Below are positions 38,038 to 47,536 of a stretch of 64,000 nt of DNA, piece by piece (position 1 is the stretch's first letter; every line of letters starts with the position of its first letter). The position numbers and the translations under genes are program-made. The notes under the pieces were generated by a model. The model did no database searches, was not told where the DNA came from, and saw nothing but the letters and a program-made list of their open reading frames with translations. Source of the DNA: Chitinophaga niastensis (GTDB taxonomy: Bacteria; Bacteroidota; Bacteroidia; Chitinophagales; Chitinophagaceae); NCBI RefSeq assembly GCF_003014755.1, contig NZ_PYAW01000003.1, positions 558,001 to 622,000 of the forward strand, in the 5' to 3' direction.

Positions 38038-38850
38038 CTATTCCTGTGGAATAGGCTTTTGCGCAGCACTATCACCTGTTGGCTTAGTTGCCGACAACCA
38101 AAAGTCCACACTTTCACCGGCTCTCACCATATTAAAATCACCTATTTCATTTTTGCGGGTAGGTACCTGCTTAATAATAAAGGCGTTCACGGTATCTGTT
38201 ACACTTGGATCTATAATGATTGTGCCGGCACTCAGGTTGCTGGCGCTCAGCATTTCCCTGGCTTCTGCGTAAGTAAGTCCTACAAAGTTAGGCACCGGGT
38301 TTTCCACACTGCCGGTACCGCTGCTGAGGATCAGCGTAATATTGCTGCCTTCCGCTACCGGTGTGCCGGGCTTGACTTTTTTACCGTTCAATAATTGCTG
38401 TAATACTGTATTGGTAGCAAAATCAGGCTTATAAATAGTGTCTCCCACGTTCAGGCGCATACTTTTCAGCATCATTTCAGCACTACGGAAAGTAAGTCCT
38501 TCCAGATCCGGCATTTTCACCATTGGTGCCACCATTTTATTCACCGTGAGGTAGATGGTTCTACCCACCTTTACCTGTGCGCCTTTGTCGGGTGTTTGCG
38601 AATATACCGCCAAAGGAGGAATGCTATCAATATAAATAGAGTCTCTTACATCCGCTTCAAAACCTGCTTTTTCCAGGGTGGCAATAGCTTCCTTTACATT
38701 TTTTCCGCGCACATCAGGCACTGTTAGTTGCTGTCCGTGTTTGGTAATGAAGCCCAGCATGGAAAAAAACAGCAGCGCCAGTATAAAAAAGAAGGCAATA
38801 ACAGCTAAGAGATTAAATCCAAATGAGCGTTTGGTAATAAAGTCGAACAC
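38038..38850 (-). CDS. Membrane-anchored PASTA-domain protein
   Basis: A 270-residue protein with one transmembrane helix (LLAVIAFFFILALLFFSMLG, about 14-34) and three PASTA domains (about 40-110, 110-185, 188-260). Each has a V/MPDLxG or VPNFVGLTYAEA-type opener. PASTA domains bind peptidoglycan stem fragments or beta-lactams. Unlike Firmicute or actinobacterial PASTA proteins it has no kinase or transpeptidase domain. It lies beside ddl, as is common in Bacteroidota, which supports a cell-wall role. Confidence 0.9.
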   Translation of the reverse strand: MFDFITKRSFGFNLLAVIAFFFILALLFFSMLGFITKHGQQLTVPDVRGKNVKEAIATLEKAGFEADVRDSIYIDSIPPLAVYSQTPDKGAQVKVGRTIYLTVNKMVAPMVKMPDLEGLTFRSAEMMLKSMRLNVGDTIYKPDFATNTVLQQLLNGKKVKPGTPVAEGSNITLILSSGTGSVENPVPNFVGLTYAEAREMLSASNLSAGTIIIDPSVTDTVNAFIIKQVPTRKNEIGDFNMVRAGESVDFWLSATKPTGDSAAQKPIPQE

Positions 38851-38879
38851 GATAATTGTATTAAGTGTGATAATCTTTG

Positions 38880-38965
38880 GAATTACGAATTACGAATTGC
38901 GAATTACGGCGCTGTCGGCAGATCTTCGCGAAAATTCGTAATTCCCAATTCGTAATTCGTAATTA
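38880..38965. repeat. Family A palindromic repeat, copy 2
   Basis: Left arm 38880-38908 (AATTACGAATTACGAATTGC...) and right arm 38935-38964 are reverse complements with a few mismatches. The 26-base centre contains AGATCTTCGCG. It lies between the end of ddl and the start of the PASTA gene (both minus strand), so it is within a tandem rather than convergent gap. Confidence 0.88.
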
Positions 38966-39952
38966 TTATTTCATGCATTCTTCGAGCAATGCGCCATAGA
39001 ATGCCTGTAAAGTTTGCCCCGATGCTCTTACCTGTTGCGGCACCAGGCTATTCTCTGATTGCCCTGGCATAGTATTTACTTCCAGAAAAAATAATTTCCC
39101 GCTGGCTTCTTCATATATAAAATCAATACGCGTAATTCCCTTACAGTTCAGCTTATTATACAATATGGTAGCTGTTTGCTGCACCAGGCGTGTAATTTCG
39201 TCTGATACTGGAGCCGGCGTAATTTCATTAGATACACCTGGTGTGTATTTGGCTTCGTAATCAAAAAACTCTTTGCTGCTCACCACTTCGGTGATAGGCA
39301 GCACTGTGATGCCGCCGTTGGCACGATACAGGCCAATGGTCAGCTCACGGCCTTTGATAAACTCTTCAATCAATACCTGGGTATCTTCCTTAAAAGCTTT
39401 TTCTATAGCAGGTTGCAGCTCTTCAGCAGTCTTCACTTTTGACATACCAATGCTGCTGCCTCCTTCAGCTGGCTTAACAAATACAGGTAAACGCAGTTGC
39501 TGTAATATCTCTGCAACAGCATAAGGCTGATCACGGAAAATATGCACTGATTTGGATACATTCACTACCTGCAGTGCATCTACCACTTTATTGCAGTAAC
39601 TTTTGTTGAAAGTTAACGCAGAGGTAACCATACCACAGCTGGTAAACGGAATACCAAGCATTTCAAAATAGCCCTGTAAACGGCCATCTTCGCCTGGTGT
39701 ACCATGAATACCTATAAATATTGCATCAAAAGTGATTTTTTTGCCGGCTATCGTTAAAGAAAAATCATTTTTATCTACTTCAGTTACATGCCCATCCGCG
39801 CCGGTATAGCTCCAGTTCTCTTTTGTAATGATAATCTTGTATACCGCATATTTACTGCTATCAAGGTTATTTTCAATTGTTACCGCACTTTGAACAGATA
39901 TCACATATTCTCCGGAATATCCACCGGCTACCAAAGCTATATTCTTCTTCAT
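38966..39952 (-). CDS. ddl: D-alanine--D-alanine ligase
   Basis: The ATP-grasp enzyme that makes D-Ala-D-Ala for peptidoglycan, 328 residues. Motifs are VAGGYSGEYVISVQSA near the start, IHGTPGEDGRLQGYFEMLGI, FVKPAEGGSSIGMSKV, the metal-binding FIKGRELTIGLY, EANT-like FFLEVNTMPGQSE and RIDFIYEE. All catalytic parts are intact. Drugs such as D-cycloserine act on this enzyme class. Neighbours (PASTA) match a cell-wall context. Confidence 0.96.
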   Translation of the reverse strand: MKKNIALVAGGYSGEYVISVQSAVTIENNLDSSKYAVYKIIITKENWSYTGADGHVTEVDKNDFSLTIAGKKITFDAIFIGIHGTPGEDGRLQGYFEMLGIPFTSCGMVTSALTFNKSYCNKVVDALQVVNVSKSVHIFRDQPYAVAEILQQLRLPVFVKPAEGGSSIGMSKVKTAEELQPAIEKAFKEDTQVLIEEFIKGRELTIGLYRANGGITVLPITEVVSSKEFFDYEAKYTPGVSNEITPAPVSDEITRLVQQTATILYNKLNCKGITRIDFIYEEASGKLFFLEVNTMPGQSENSLVPQQVRASGQTLQAFYGALLEECMK

Positions 39953-40042
39953 AAGATATTTTACAATAAGCGGGTAAAGTTAAAGGTTATTTGTTAATTG
40001 TCAAGAGCCGTACCCCCGGCCGCTCGTTAGGGTTCAAATTAC

Positions 40043-40083
40043 ATAAAAAAAACCGTCCCGGCCAAAGCCGCGACGGTTTTTTA
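40043..40083. terminator. Bidirectional terminator after the ferredoxin gene
   Basis: AAAACCGTC...GACGGTTTT forms a stem (AACCGTC/GACGGTT) with A-tract and T-tract edges and a GC-rich loop (CCGGCCAAAGCCGC). It lies between the convergent ends around the ferredoxin gene (minus) and upstream DNA. Confidence 0.8.
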
Positions 40084-40101
40084 AGCTTCCTTTACCATAT
40101 T

Positions 40102-40449
40102 TTAGATGTGCAGTTTGGCTTTCTTTCCTAGCAGCTCATCAACTGTTTCCTGATACATTTCGTCAGGTACACAACAATCTACCGGGCAAACAGCCGCACA
40201 TTGCGGTTCTTCATGAAATCCCTGGCATTCAGTACATTTGTTGGGCACAATATAGTAGGCATCTACACTGATTGGCGCATTTCGCTGGTCAGCATCCATT
40301 ACTGTACCATCCATCAATGTATAGGAGCCTTTTACGGTGGTGCCATCAGCAATGGCCCATTCTACACCGCCCTCGTATATTGCATTGTTGGGGCATTCTG
40401 GTTCGCAGGCGCCACAGTTTATACATTCGTCTGTTATCTTAATTGCCAT
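40102..40449 (-). CDS. Ferredoxin with two 4Fe-4S clusters
   Basis: A 115-residue electron carrier. The first cluster site is [12 protein letters not shown] (Cys9, 12, 15, 19). The second has the extended spacing [22 protein letters not shown] (C-x2-C-x8-C-x3-C), as in the Allochromatium-type 2[4Fe-4S] ferredoxins. Between them is an insertion of about 40 residues ([13 protein letters not shown]...). It is divergent from the LuxC-type acyl-CoA reductase, 95 bases apart, so the two may share a promoter region and possibly a pathway. Confidence 0.93.
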   Translation of the reverse strand: MAIKITDECINCGACEPECPNNAIYEGGVEWAIADGTTVKGSYTLMDGTVMDADQRNAPISVDAYYIVPNKCTECQGFHEEPQCAAVCPVDCCVPDEMYQETVDELLGKKAKLHI

Positions 40450-40481
40450 AGTGTAAACTTTTTAGTTAAGTAGTAAGCCAT

Positions 40482-40489
40482 TAATTTTG
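40482..40489 (+). promoter_or_regulatory. Candidate -7 promoter box for the acyl-CoA reductase
   Basis: TAATTTTG matches TAnnTTTG. A TTT (40460-40462) stands 19 bases upstream, the preferred spacing of a Bacteroidota -33 (TTG) element. The start of 40545 is 56 bases downstream. Confidence 0.45.
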
Positions 40490-40544
40490 TGTGACAAAAA
40501 TAAAATTTTCCCGGTTTAATTAAGTCAATTATTTATACAGTTTC

Positions 40545-41543
40545 ATGAATATAGCAGAAAAAGAAGCCGCGTTGGTTCGTTTAGGCCAGTACCTGGCGGA
40601 TAAAAGCCCGGAATTGGAAGCAGTGAAAGAACGTGCTTATATCGCAAACGGATGGTTTATTCCGGCATTTATTGACAAAGCAATCGATAATATCTGTCAA
40701 TATTTCCTGGCTCCCGCACCTTTACAGCAGTGGTTACAGCAGTATCCGGAAGCCGCCAATGGCCGTTTTCCCAAAAAAGTGGGCATCGTGTCTGCCGGTA
40801 ATATCCCGATGGTAGGCTTCCACGACTGGCTTTGCGGTTTCGTAGCCGGACACCAGGTAAAAATGAAACTTTCCGGTAAGGATGAAATACTGATGAAACA
40901 TATCCTCCAAAAAATGGGAGAATGGTATCCTGACCAGGCGCAACAAACAGAAGTGCAGGATATGCTGAAAAACTGTGATGCCTATATTGCCACCGGTAGC
41001 AACAACTCTGCCCGCTACTTTCACTACTATTTCGCAAAATATCCACATATCATCCGGCATAACCGCACCTCAGCAGCGATACTCACCGGCTCAGAAACAC
41101 AGGTTGAGCTGGAAGCACTGGCAGATGATGTTATGCAATACTTCGGATTGGGTTGCAGAAACGTTACCAAAATACTGGTACCGGTAGGCTACGACTTTAC
41201 ACCGCTGCTCACCGCCCTGGAAAAATACAGTTACCTGGCAGATCACCACAAATACAAAAACAACTACGATTATAACCTGGCCCTGCTGCTGCTCAACAGT
41301 AGCCCCTACCTTACCAACGGTAGCATCCTGCTGCATGAAGCCACCTCCCTGTTTTCGCCCATAAGTGTATTACATTACAGCTACTATGTGGATATGGCCC
41401 AGTTGCAACAGGAGCTCACCGGAGAGGAAGTATTACAGTGCCTCGTAGGTCGGTCCTTCACGCCCTTTGGTTACGCACAACAGCCTTCCCTGAGCGATTA
41501 CGCAGATGGTGTGGACACCATGAAGTTTCTATTAAGTGTATAA
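40545..41543 (+). CDS. LuxC-type acyl-CoA reductase
   Basis: A 332-residue enzyme of the LuxC/acyl-CoA reductase family, an aldehyde-dehydrogenase relative that reduces acyl-CoA or acyl-ACP to the aldehyde. Visible are GIVSAGNIPMVGFHDWLCGF, VKMKLSGKDE, TGSNNSARYFHYYF, HNRTSAAILTGSET and the catalytic region GLGCRNVTKILVP (Cys204). The C-terminus is typical. No luxD/E or luciferase genes are close, so a light reaction is not implied. The aldehyde could feed lipid or natural-product chemistry. Confidence 0.85.
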   Translation: MNIAEKEAALVRLGQYLADKSPELEAVKERAYIANGWFIPAFIDKAIDNICQYFLAPAPLQQWLQQYPEAANGRFPKKVGIVSAGNIPMVGFHDWLCGFVAGHQVKMKLSGKDEILMKHILQKMGEWYPDQAQQTEVQDMLKNCDAYIATGSNNSARYFHYYFAKYPHIIRHNRTSAAILTGSETQVELEALADDVMQYFGLGCRNVTKILVPVGYDFTPLLTALEKYSYLADHHKYKNNYDYNLALLLLNSSPYLTNGSILLHEATSLFSPISVLHYSYYVDMAQLQQELTGEEVLQCLVGRSFTPFGYAQQPSLSDYADGVDTMKFLLSV

Positions 41544-41551
41544 TGAAGTTT

Positions 41552-41736
41552 TGTCTTTCTCCCGATTAGACTGATTATGCTGATTACCCCGATTTTATTC
41601 TTTTGATTTAAAAAGATTAGCGAAGACTAAAGCGGAAATATCAGCTTCGATCTTCGCTAATCTTTTTAAATCCTTCAAAATCAAAAGAATAAAATCAGGG
41701 TAATCAGCATAATCAGTCTAATCCTGGGAAAGACAA
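41552..41736. repeat. Family B inverted repeat, copy 2
   Basis: Left arm from 41552 (TGTCTTTCTCCCGATTAGAC...) and right arm to 41736 (...ATCAGTCTAATCCTGGGAAA) are reverse complements over about 75-85 bases with several mismatches. The centre holds GCTTCGATCTTCGC. The outer ends match those of the element at 22210-22600. It follows the acyl-CoA reductase gene and is the only obvious feature of the left part of the 41,544-41,965 gap. Confidence 0.88.
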
Positions 41737-41884
41737 ACGCCTTCTAACAAATTGTCGTAATTACTTGTTATATTGACAGATAACCTGCCATACATGTCAG
41801 ACTTGTATTAAGGCGTATTTAACGATTGCTGTAAAAAATTGTTAAAGTAAAATGGCCCTGCTATGTTTCATTCCTTCACATAAT

Positions 41885-41892
41885 TAAATTTG
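41885..41892 (+). promoter_or_regulatory. Candidate -7 promoter box for the HtrA gene
   Basis: TAAATTTG matches TAnnTTTG 74 bases upstream of the ATG at 41966. There is no good TTG at the ideal -33 spacing, so this is a moderate call. Confidence 0.35.
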
Positions 41893-41965
41893 TACCCAAG
41901 GCATGTAAATTGATGACATCCCAGCGTTATTATATCAGTTAATCATCACGCAAACACACTATAAT

Positions 41966-43549
41966 ATGAAATTCAAGCAAATTGTTGCAACTGTTCTTAT
42001 CAGTTTTGTAACTGCCGCTGCCTCCATATTTGTGTACAGCAAATATCTCCAATCAGGGCGGTCTAATTTTTTCCAGAATGGCAATACTGAAGTCCCCGTA
42101 AATTATGCGCGTTACATGCCCGGCACCCAGGGGCGCTCCAACGCTGCAGCCCCCACTGATTTTACGGCAGCCGCTAAAACAGCTGTTCCCGGCGTAGTAC
42201 ATATCAAAACAAAGATCAATCCACGCCCCGTTACCAATGGCAATAATCTCCAGCAAAGACGCAGTATCCTGCAGGATCTTTTAGGAGATGACTTCTTTGG
42301 CAATGAATTCAATGGTGGCGGCGATGGCCGTAAATACTATATTCCCGGCCAGATGGCCTCCGGCTCAGGTGTACTTATTTCTGCAGATGGTTATATCGTT
42401 ACTAACAATCACGTAATAGCGGATGCAGATGAAATCAATGTATCACTGAGTACCGAAAACAAATCCTTTAAGGCTAAACTCATAGGTGCCGATCCCAGCA
42501 CAGATCTGGCGGTGATTAAAATAGAGGCCAAAGCTTTGCCTTACCTGTTGTACGGTAACTCAGACAATGTGGAAATAGGCCAGTGGGTGCTGGCGGTAGG
42601 TTATCCCTTAAATCTGGATGCTACGGTAACTGCCGGTATTGTAAGTGCCAAATCGCGCTCCATCGGTATCAACAGAAGTGGTGGAAAGGTAAACACGGCT
42701 ATCGAGTCCTTTATACAAACCGATGCGGCAGTAAACCAGGGCAACAGTGGTGGTGCGTTGGTAAATACCTCCGGTGAACTGGTGGGTATCAACTCTGCCA
42801 TTGCTTCTCCAACCGGCTCTTATGCAGGATATTCCTACGCTATCCCGGTGAACCTCATCAAAAAAGTAGTGAACGATATCCTGAAATATGGTAACGTACA
42901 AAGAGCTTACCTGGGTGTAAAATACCCTACACAGGCAGCTATATCTGCTATGAGCGATGAACAGTTGAAAGAAATTGGTATCCGCAGAGATGTGAATGGT
43001 GCACAGATCACAGAGGTGATTCCTAACGGTTCCGCAGCAGCGGCCGGTCTTCGCTCCGGAGATGTGATTACCGCCATCAATGGCGTAAATATCCCGGGAC
43101 CTTCCCAGATAGGCGAGCAGGTAGCCCGCTACAAACCAGGTGATAAGATCAGCATTACTTACTTGCGCGACGATAAAGAAGTAACTGTGAATAATGTGAT
43201 CATGAAAAACGTGAAAGGCAATACTGATGTGGTTAAAATAACAACACTGGATCGTTTGGGCGTTGAGCTGTCTGAGCTGGACAAAGAAGATGCTGCCAAT
43301 ATGGGGATTAACGGCGGGGTACGGGTTACTGATATCGGCAACGGTATTATTAAAAAACAAACCACGATGGCACCAGGCTTTGTGATACTCAAGGCTGGTA
43401 ATACCTCCATTACCTCCGTAAGTGCGTTGAGCAATGCACTGGATCAACAAAAAACCCTGAAGCTGATAGGATTCTATCCTGAAAAAGGTGGCAATATCTA
43501 TTACTACAATATCAATACCGGTACCGGAGCAGGCACAGAAAACCTGTAA
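41966..43549 (+). CDS. DegP/HtrA-type periplasmic serine protease
   Basis: A 527-residue trypsin-like protease with an N-terminal membrane anchor or signal (IVATVLISFVTAAASIFVYS). The catalytic triad is visible: His149 in YIVTNNHVIA, Asp180 in DPSTDLAVIK and Ser261 in NQGNSGGALV. Two PDZ domains follow (about 315-405, with NGSAAAAGLRSGDVITAING, and about 420-510). It would degrade or refold damaged envelope proteins. Both PDZ domains and the triad look intact. Confidence 0.95.
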   Translation: MKFKQIVATVLISFVTAAASIFVYSKYLQSGRSNFFQNGNTEVPVNYARYMPGTQGRSNAAAPTDFTAAAKTAVPGVVHIKTKINPRPVTNGNNLQQRRSILQDLLGDDFFGNEFNGGGDGRKYYIPGQMASGSGVLISADGYIVTNNHVIADADEINVSLSTENKSFKAKLIGADPSTDLAVIKIEAKALPYLLYGNSDNVEIGQWVLAVGYPLNLDATVTAGIVSAKSRSIGINRSGGKVNTAIESFIQTDAAVNQGNSGGALVNTSGELVGINSAIASPTGSYAGYSYAIPVNLIKKVVNDILKYGNVQRAYLGVKYPTQAAISAMSDEQLKEIGIRRDVNGAQITEVIPNGSAAAAGLRSGDVITAINGVNIPGPSQIGEQVARYKPGDKISITYLRDDKEVTVNNVIMKNVKGNTDVVKITTLDRLGVELSELDKEDAANMGINGGVRVTDIGNGIIKKQTTMAPGFVILKAGNTSITSVSALSNALDQQKTLKLIGFYPEKGGNIYYYNINTGTGAGTENL

Positions 43550-43570
43550 CACCGGCGATGTATAATTTAA

Positions 43571-43612
43571 ACAAAAAGTCCCGTCTCGGTTAAAGGAGAA
43601 CGGGACTTTTCC
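43571..43612 (+). terminator. Terminator after the HtrA gene
   Basis: AAAAAGTCCCGT and ACGGGACTTTT form an 11-bp stem with an interrupted loop (CTCGGTTAAAGGAGA region), with a T-run on the far side. It can act in both directions. Confidence 0.85.
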
Positions 43613-43809
43613 ATTAAGTCAATACATGTAGTGCCTGGATAGACTTACCATGCAATTAGCCATCTATGAAAACCCATATTAAAAATAATATAAGTATATG
43701 ATTGACTTTTACATTACTTCGTCAAAGGCTAGATTAGTTTAGGGAACGCACAGAAAAGCCGGTTAAGCGCTAAGCCACCGGCAGTAATGTATACGCAATA
43801 ATTTTAATC

Positions 43810-44571
43810 TTACAGGTTAATCACCCCTTTCAGTTGTGTAAAGAATTCGTCCTTTTTGCGGGAAGAGATAGGAATATTCTTCTGATCGCTCATCACTACA
43901 GCGGTTCCAAGGCCTTTGATGATTTTTACGATGTGATGAATATTGATAAGGAAGGATTTATGAACACGATAAAAACCCTTATCAGAGAGCATTTCCTCAT
44001 ATTCCTTCAAGGATTTTGAAATAAGATGAGAAACGTTATTGATCAGCTGAATTTTGGTGTAGCTGTCAAATGCTTCACAATAGATGATATCCTTGAGGTC
44101 AATTACATTATAACCATCATTTACCGGGATTACAATCTTTGAGAAAGCGTTGTCATTGTTCTTTACATAATCTTTCAGAATAGATGCCAGTTCGTTAAGC
44201 CGGCCCTTTTTACTTTTCTTTACTTTTTCCAGGGCATCTTCTACCTCACTCACCTTGATAGGCTTCAACAGGTAGTCCAGTGCGGCAAATTTAATGGCCT
44301 GCAGCGCGTATTCCTGAAATGCGGTGATAAAAATGACTTCGAAATTCAACACCGGAAACATCTCCAGTAATTGAAACCCATTGTGTGGAGGCATCTCAAT
44401 ATCAAGAAACAGTACATCAATGGGGTTGTTCTTAATCATTTCTGCCGCCTCATTGATATTTTGCGCTTCACCGACAACTGTCACATCTTTGCAGTAGTTC
44501 TCTAGTATATTGCGTAAAATATGAATGTTGCGGACTTCATCGTCTACAATGGCAGCTTTTATATTACTCAT
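43810..44571 (-). CDS. LytTR-family response regulator
   Basis: A 253-residue response regulator. The receiver domain (about 3-120) has the acidic pocket DDE (Asp10-Asp11), phospho-acceptor Asp57 in VLFLDIEMP and conserved Lys in LLKPI. The C-terminal LytTR DNA-binding domain (about 150-245) has IYCEAFDSYTKIQL, GFYRVHKSFLINIHHIVKI and the ISSRKKDEFF end. Its start overlaps the stop of the sensor gene by ATGA, so translation is coupled. It is likely to respond to a sugar or envelope signal and to activate genes through LytTR direct repeats. Confidence 0.93.
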   Translation of the reverse strand: MSNIKAAIVDDEVRNIHILRNILENYCKDVTVVGEAQNINEAAEMIKNNPIDVLFLDIEMPPHNGFQLLEMFPVLNFEVIFITAFQEYALQAIKFAALDYLLKPIKVSEVEDALEKVKKSKKGRLNELASILKDYVKNNDNAFSKIVIPVNDGYNVIDLKDIIYCEAFDSYTKIQLINNVSHLISKSLKEYEEMLSDKGFYRVHKSFLINIHHIVKIIKGLGTAVVMSDQKNIPISSRKKDEFFTQLKGVINL

Positions 44572-47498
44572 AACATCTTAACAATGGGAATCAGTATTTC
44601 AACTAAGGTACCTTCCTTATTGCCGAAACCAGATTTAAATTTATCAATAATTTCTAACTTTCCAACACTTCCATTAAAAGATTTTATAATCTGCAGCCGC
44701 TCCTTAATCACGCTGAGCGCTGTGGACTCGTGTTTTATCAGTCTTGAATTTTTAATGCTGTTGGACTTGTCCCAGCCTATTCCGTCATCATCTACCGAAC
44801 AATATAACAGGTCATCCACCATTTCCAGGCGTATTTCCATGTAACCGCTAATATTCTTGGGTGCCAGACCATGTTTAATAGCATTCTCCACTATTGGTTG
44901 AATAATCATTGGCGGAATATAGATAGTATAATCCTTCAGCGCATCTTCCATGATGAAGTGATAGGTAAATGAATGCGCAAACCGGATCTTTTCCAACTCA
45001 AGGTAACGGGTCAGAAAAGCGATTTCTTCTTCCAGAGAAATATAGGATTTGCGGGAATTGTTGAGCATCTGACGCATTAGTGTTGCAAAATCTGCCAGAA
45101 AATTCAATGCCTGCTTCTCTTCTTTTTCCAGGATAAGGTGTTGTACCGAGTTCAGCGAGTTGAAAATAAAATGCGGATTCATCTGGTTGGTAAGCGCTTT
45201 AGCCTCCAGCTCCGCGATGCGCCGGTTATATTCTGTTTTCCTCTTCTCTGCCTGCTTGATACGCCTTACAATATAGCGCAAAACAACGAGAATTAATAAT
45301 ACTCCTGCCAGGAGGAGTATACCCCTCGCCCACCATTCCTGGTACCAACGGGGCAAAATATTCACGTCCATGCTCAATGCAGCAGACCATTCGCTTTTAT
45401 ACTTCCGCGCCCTCACCATCAGTTTATAACTACCAGGTTGCAGGTCCGGAAAAGGGATAATATTGGACATGGTGGTTATCCAGCCATTAGTCGTATCTCC
45501 CGAAAAATTATATTGGTACTGTACCAGCTCAGGCAAATCAAATACGATGGTACCAAATTCTGCTTCAAAAGACGCCTTGCGCTTGTAGAGGTGCACAAAA
45601 TCATGACCAGGCAGGAAGGTGCTGTCGCCATACCGGATATTACTAAGGTAGATGACCGGTGGGATTGTATCTACCGGTATATGATCTCCGTTGAAATAAC
45701 AGAGGCCATTGGAAGTGGCTATGTACAGAATGCCATCATCGTTGAATACTCCCCTGATATCATCTGACATGAGGCCATCATTGGAAGTGATATTGCGGGT
45801 GATGGATTGCGCTATTACATCAATTACAGAAACACCACGATTGGTGGCCACATAGAGCCGGCCTCTGCCATCATAATATAACTGCTGGCAAATATCGCTG
45901 GCGAGGTTATTGGCGGAAGACAAGTGTTTTACAATGGAGTCGTTGTGCATTACATAAATACCCTGATCACTGGTACCTATCCACAGGTAGCCATCTACCC
46001 ATTTAAGGTCTTTGATGCTTAGTTTGCGTAAGGTATCCGCGCCGGCAGGTTTTAGTTGTTTTTGCCCATCGGTACAATAATACAAGCCGGTGTTGGTACC
46101 CACATAATAGGCCGAATCGTTGATACAGGCTACAGAAGTCACCAGCATATCCAGGTCGCCGATGGTATAATCATCTAGGGCAATAACCTGGTTTTTGGCG
46201 GCTATCCTGATTTTGCCGGCAGGTGAAATATCTACATCCTTCAGCATTTTAACTGCTTTCAGCAATAATGATTTCTGTGTGGTGGTGTTAAAACGGTATA
46301 GCCCATTGTCCGTTCCAATGAGTACACTATTATCATTGGAAGGCAAAATAGTCAATACACTGTTATGGCCGGTAGTAGTGTCCAGCGTAAACTGTTTAAT
46401 ATTGTTGTTGCGGTCTATAGTATTGAGGATACCTGCATTTTGACCAATCAGCAGCATCTCCGATTTTTTATCTTTGCAGATGCTGAAGATGGAGTGCGAA
46501 TACAAACCATTGGTATTATCCAGATAACTGAAATAGAAATTTTTATACGGGATATTATATACACCATCGCCAAAAGTGGTGATCCAGATATTACCATCTC
46601 TGTCTTTCAGCAGAGAGGTGATATAGTGGTTATCCAATAGTTTGATGACTTTCCGCTCTCCCTTAAAAAAACCTTTGAGATAATATAAGGCGCGCTGTGT
46701 GCCCACCCACAGGTTATCATTATCTATACAAATATGACTGATGTCGTCATGGATGCCCCATTCAGCACCATTTAAGAAACATATCGCATCTTTTGCAGTG
46801 TAGGAGTACAGGGCGTTACGCACTATTACCACAGCATTATCGTTAATGCGTGTTAACAGTTCCGGATCACCTAACGGGTACGGACAAACGGGAAATATTT
46901 TCTGAGAAGGGTTATTGGGATCCCGGAGACCATCTACATGAAAAGATGCTTCCAGGGGATGAAAGATGCTATCATTACGGATCAGGAAAAACAGGTCTGT
47001 GCCGCTGGCACCCAGTTTATCGTAGATTGTTTTTTTACCGGTGTACTGAACAATCCTGTTATTGGTATTGAGGAACCATATGTACCCCGCTTTTCCTTCA
47101 AAAGCGTATTGCATATAATGGCTACGACTGTTAAAGATAAGGGAAGAATCGTTTGCCTCACTGTGAATGACTGATTTATCATAGAAAGAGGGCTTGCCGT
47201 TGAGCGTAAAAAACCACACCCGGCCTTTGGTATCGGCAGCCAGTTTAAACACATCATTATCCGTGAGCCCGTCTTTTTTGGCGTAGTTACGGAAACGTTT
47301 TCCGTCAAATTTGCTGACGCCGGTAGGAGTAGCAAACCATATGAACCCGTCCTTATCCTGCACAGCAGCATAAACAGTGGCGTTAGCCAGCCCGTCTTTT
47401 ACATTATAGTTACGGATCATAAGGCCCTGAGCCAGGGCTGTTGTAACTGTGCAAAAGAAGACCAGCCCCCATAACATTATGTAACGGATAAAGGGCAT
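44568..47498 (-). CDS. Propeller-sensor histidine kinase (two-component regulator propeller + LytS-type kinase)
   Basis: A 976-residue membrane sensor. In order: signal peptide (about 1-23, ending ALAQ), periplasmic propeller repeats (about 30-620; GFIWFATPTGVSKFDGKRFR, GRVWFFTLNGKPSFYDKS, GRLYVATNRGVSVIDV), a Y_Y_Y-type domain (about 640-715), one transmembrane helix (about 719-740) and a cytoplasmic kinase. The His_kinase motif is NPHFIFNSLN (His776), followed by PPMIIQPIVENAIKHG and DDGIGWDKSN of the ATP-binding domain. Such sensors often detect oligosaccharides or other polymers. The stop overlaps the response-regulator start. Confidence 0.93.
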   Translation of the reverse strand: MPFIRYIMLWGLVFFCTVTTALAQGLMIRNYNVKDGLANATVYAAVQDKDGFIWFATPTGVSKFDGKRFRNYAKKDGLTDNDVFKLAADTKGRVWFFTLNGKPSFYDKSVIHSEANDSSLIFNSRSHYMQYAFEGKAGYIWFLNTNNRIVQYTGKKTIYDKLGASGTDLFFLIRNDSIFHPLEASFHVDGLRDPNNPSQKIFPVCPYPLGDPELLTRINDNAVVIVRNALYSYTAKDAICFLNGAEWGIHDDISHICIDNDNLWVGTQRALYYLKGFFKGERKVIKLLDNHYITSLLKDRDGNIWITTFGDGVYNIPYKNFYFSYLDNTNGLYSHSIFSICKDKKSEMLLIGQNAGILNTIDRNNNIKQFTLDTTTGHNSVLTILPSNDNSVLIGTDNGLYRFNTTTQKSLLLKAVKMLKDVDISPAGKIRIAAKNQVIALDDYTIGDLDMLVTSVACINDSAYYVGTNTGLYYCTDGQKQLKPAGADTLRKLSIKDLKWVDGYLWIGTSDQGIYVMHNDSIVKHLSSANNLASDICQQLYYDGRGRLYVATNRGVSVIDVIAQSITRNITSNDGLMSDDIRGVFNDDGILYIATSNGLCYFNGDHIPVDTIPPVIYLSNIRYGDSTFLPGHDFVHLYKRKASFEAEFGTIVFDLPELVQYQYNFSGDTTNGWITTMSNIIPFPDLQPGSYKLMVRARKYKSEWSAALSMDVNILPRWYQEWWARGILLLAGVLLILVVLRYIVRRIKQAEKRKTEYNRRIAELEAKALTNQMNPHFIFNSLNSVQHLILEKEEKQALNFLADFATLMRQMLNNSRKSYISLEEEIAFLTRYLELEKIRFAHSFTYHFIMEDALKDYTIYIPPMIIQPIVENAIKHGLAPKNISGYMEIRLEMVDDLLYCSVDDDGIGWDKSNSIKNSRLIKHESTALSVIKERLQIIKSFNGSVGKLEIIDKFKSGFGNKEGTLVEILIPIVKML

Positions 47499-47536
47499 CG
47501 GATCATTTTAATGATTTATTTCAGGTAATGGGCTCC

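Noticed and set aside
42608..43552. Long open frame of about 314 codons antisense to the HtrA gene
   Set aside because: It covers the same region as a protein with an intact catalytic triad and PDZ domains, has a Cys/Tyr/His-rich composition with no known domain, and is a by-product of codon use on the other strand.
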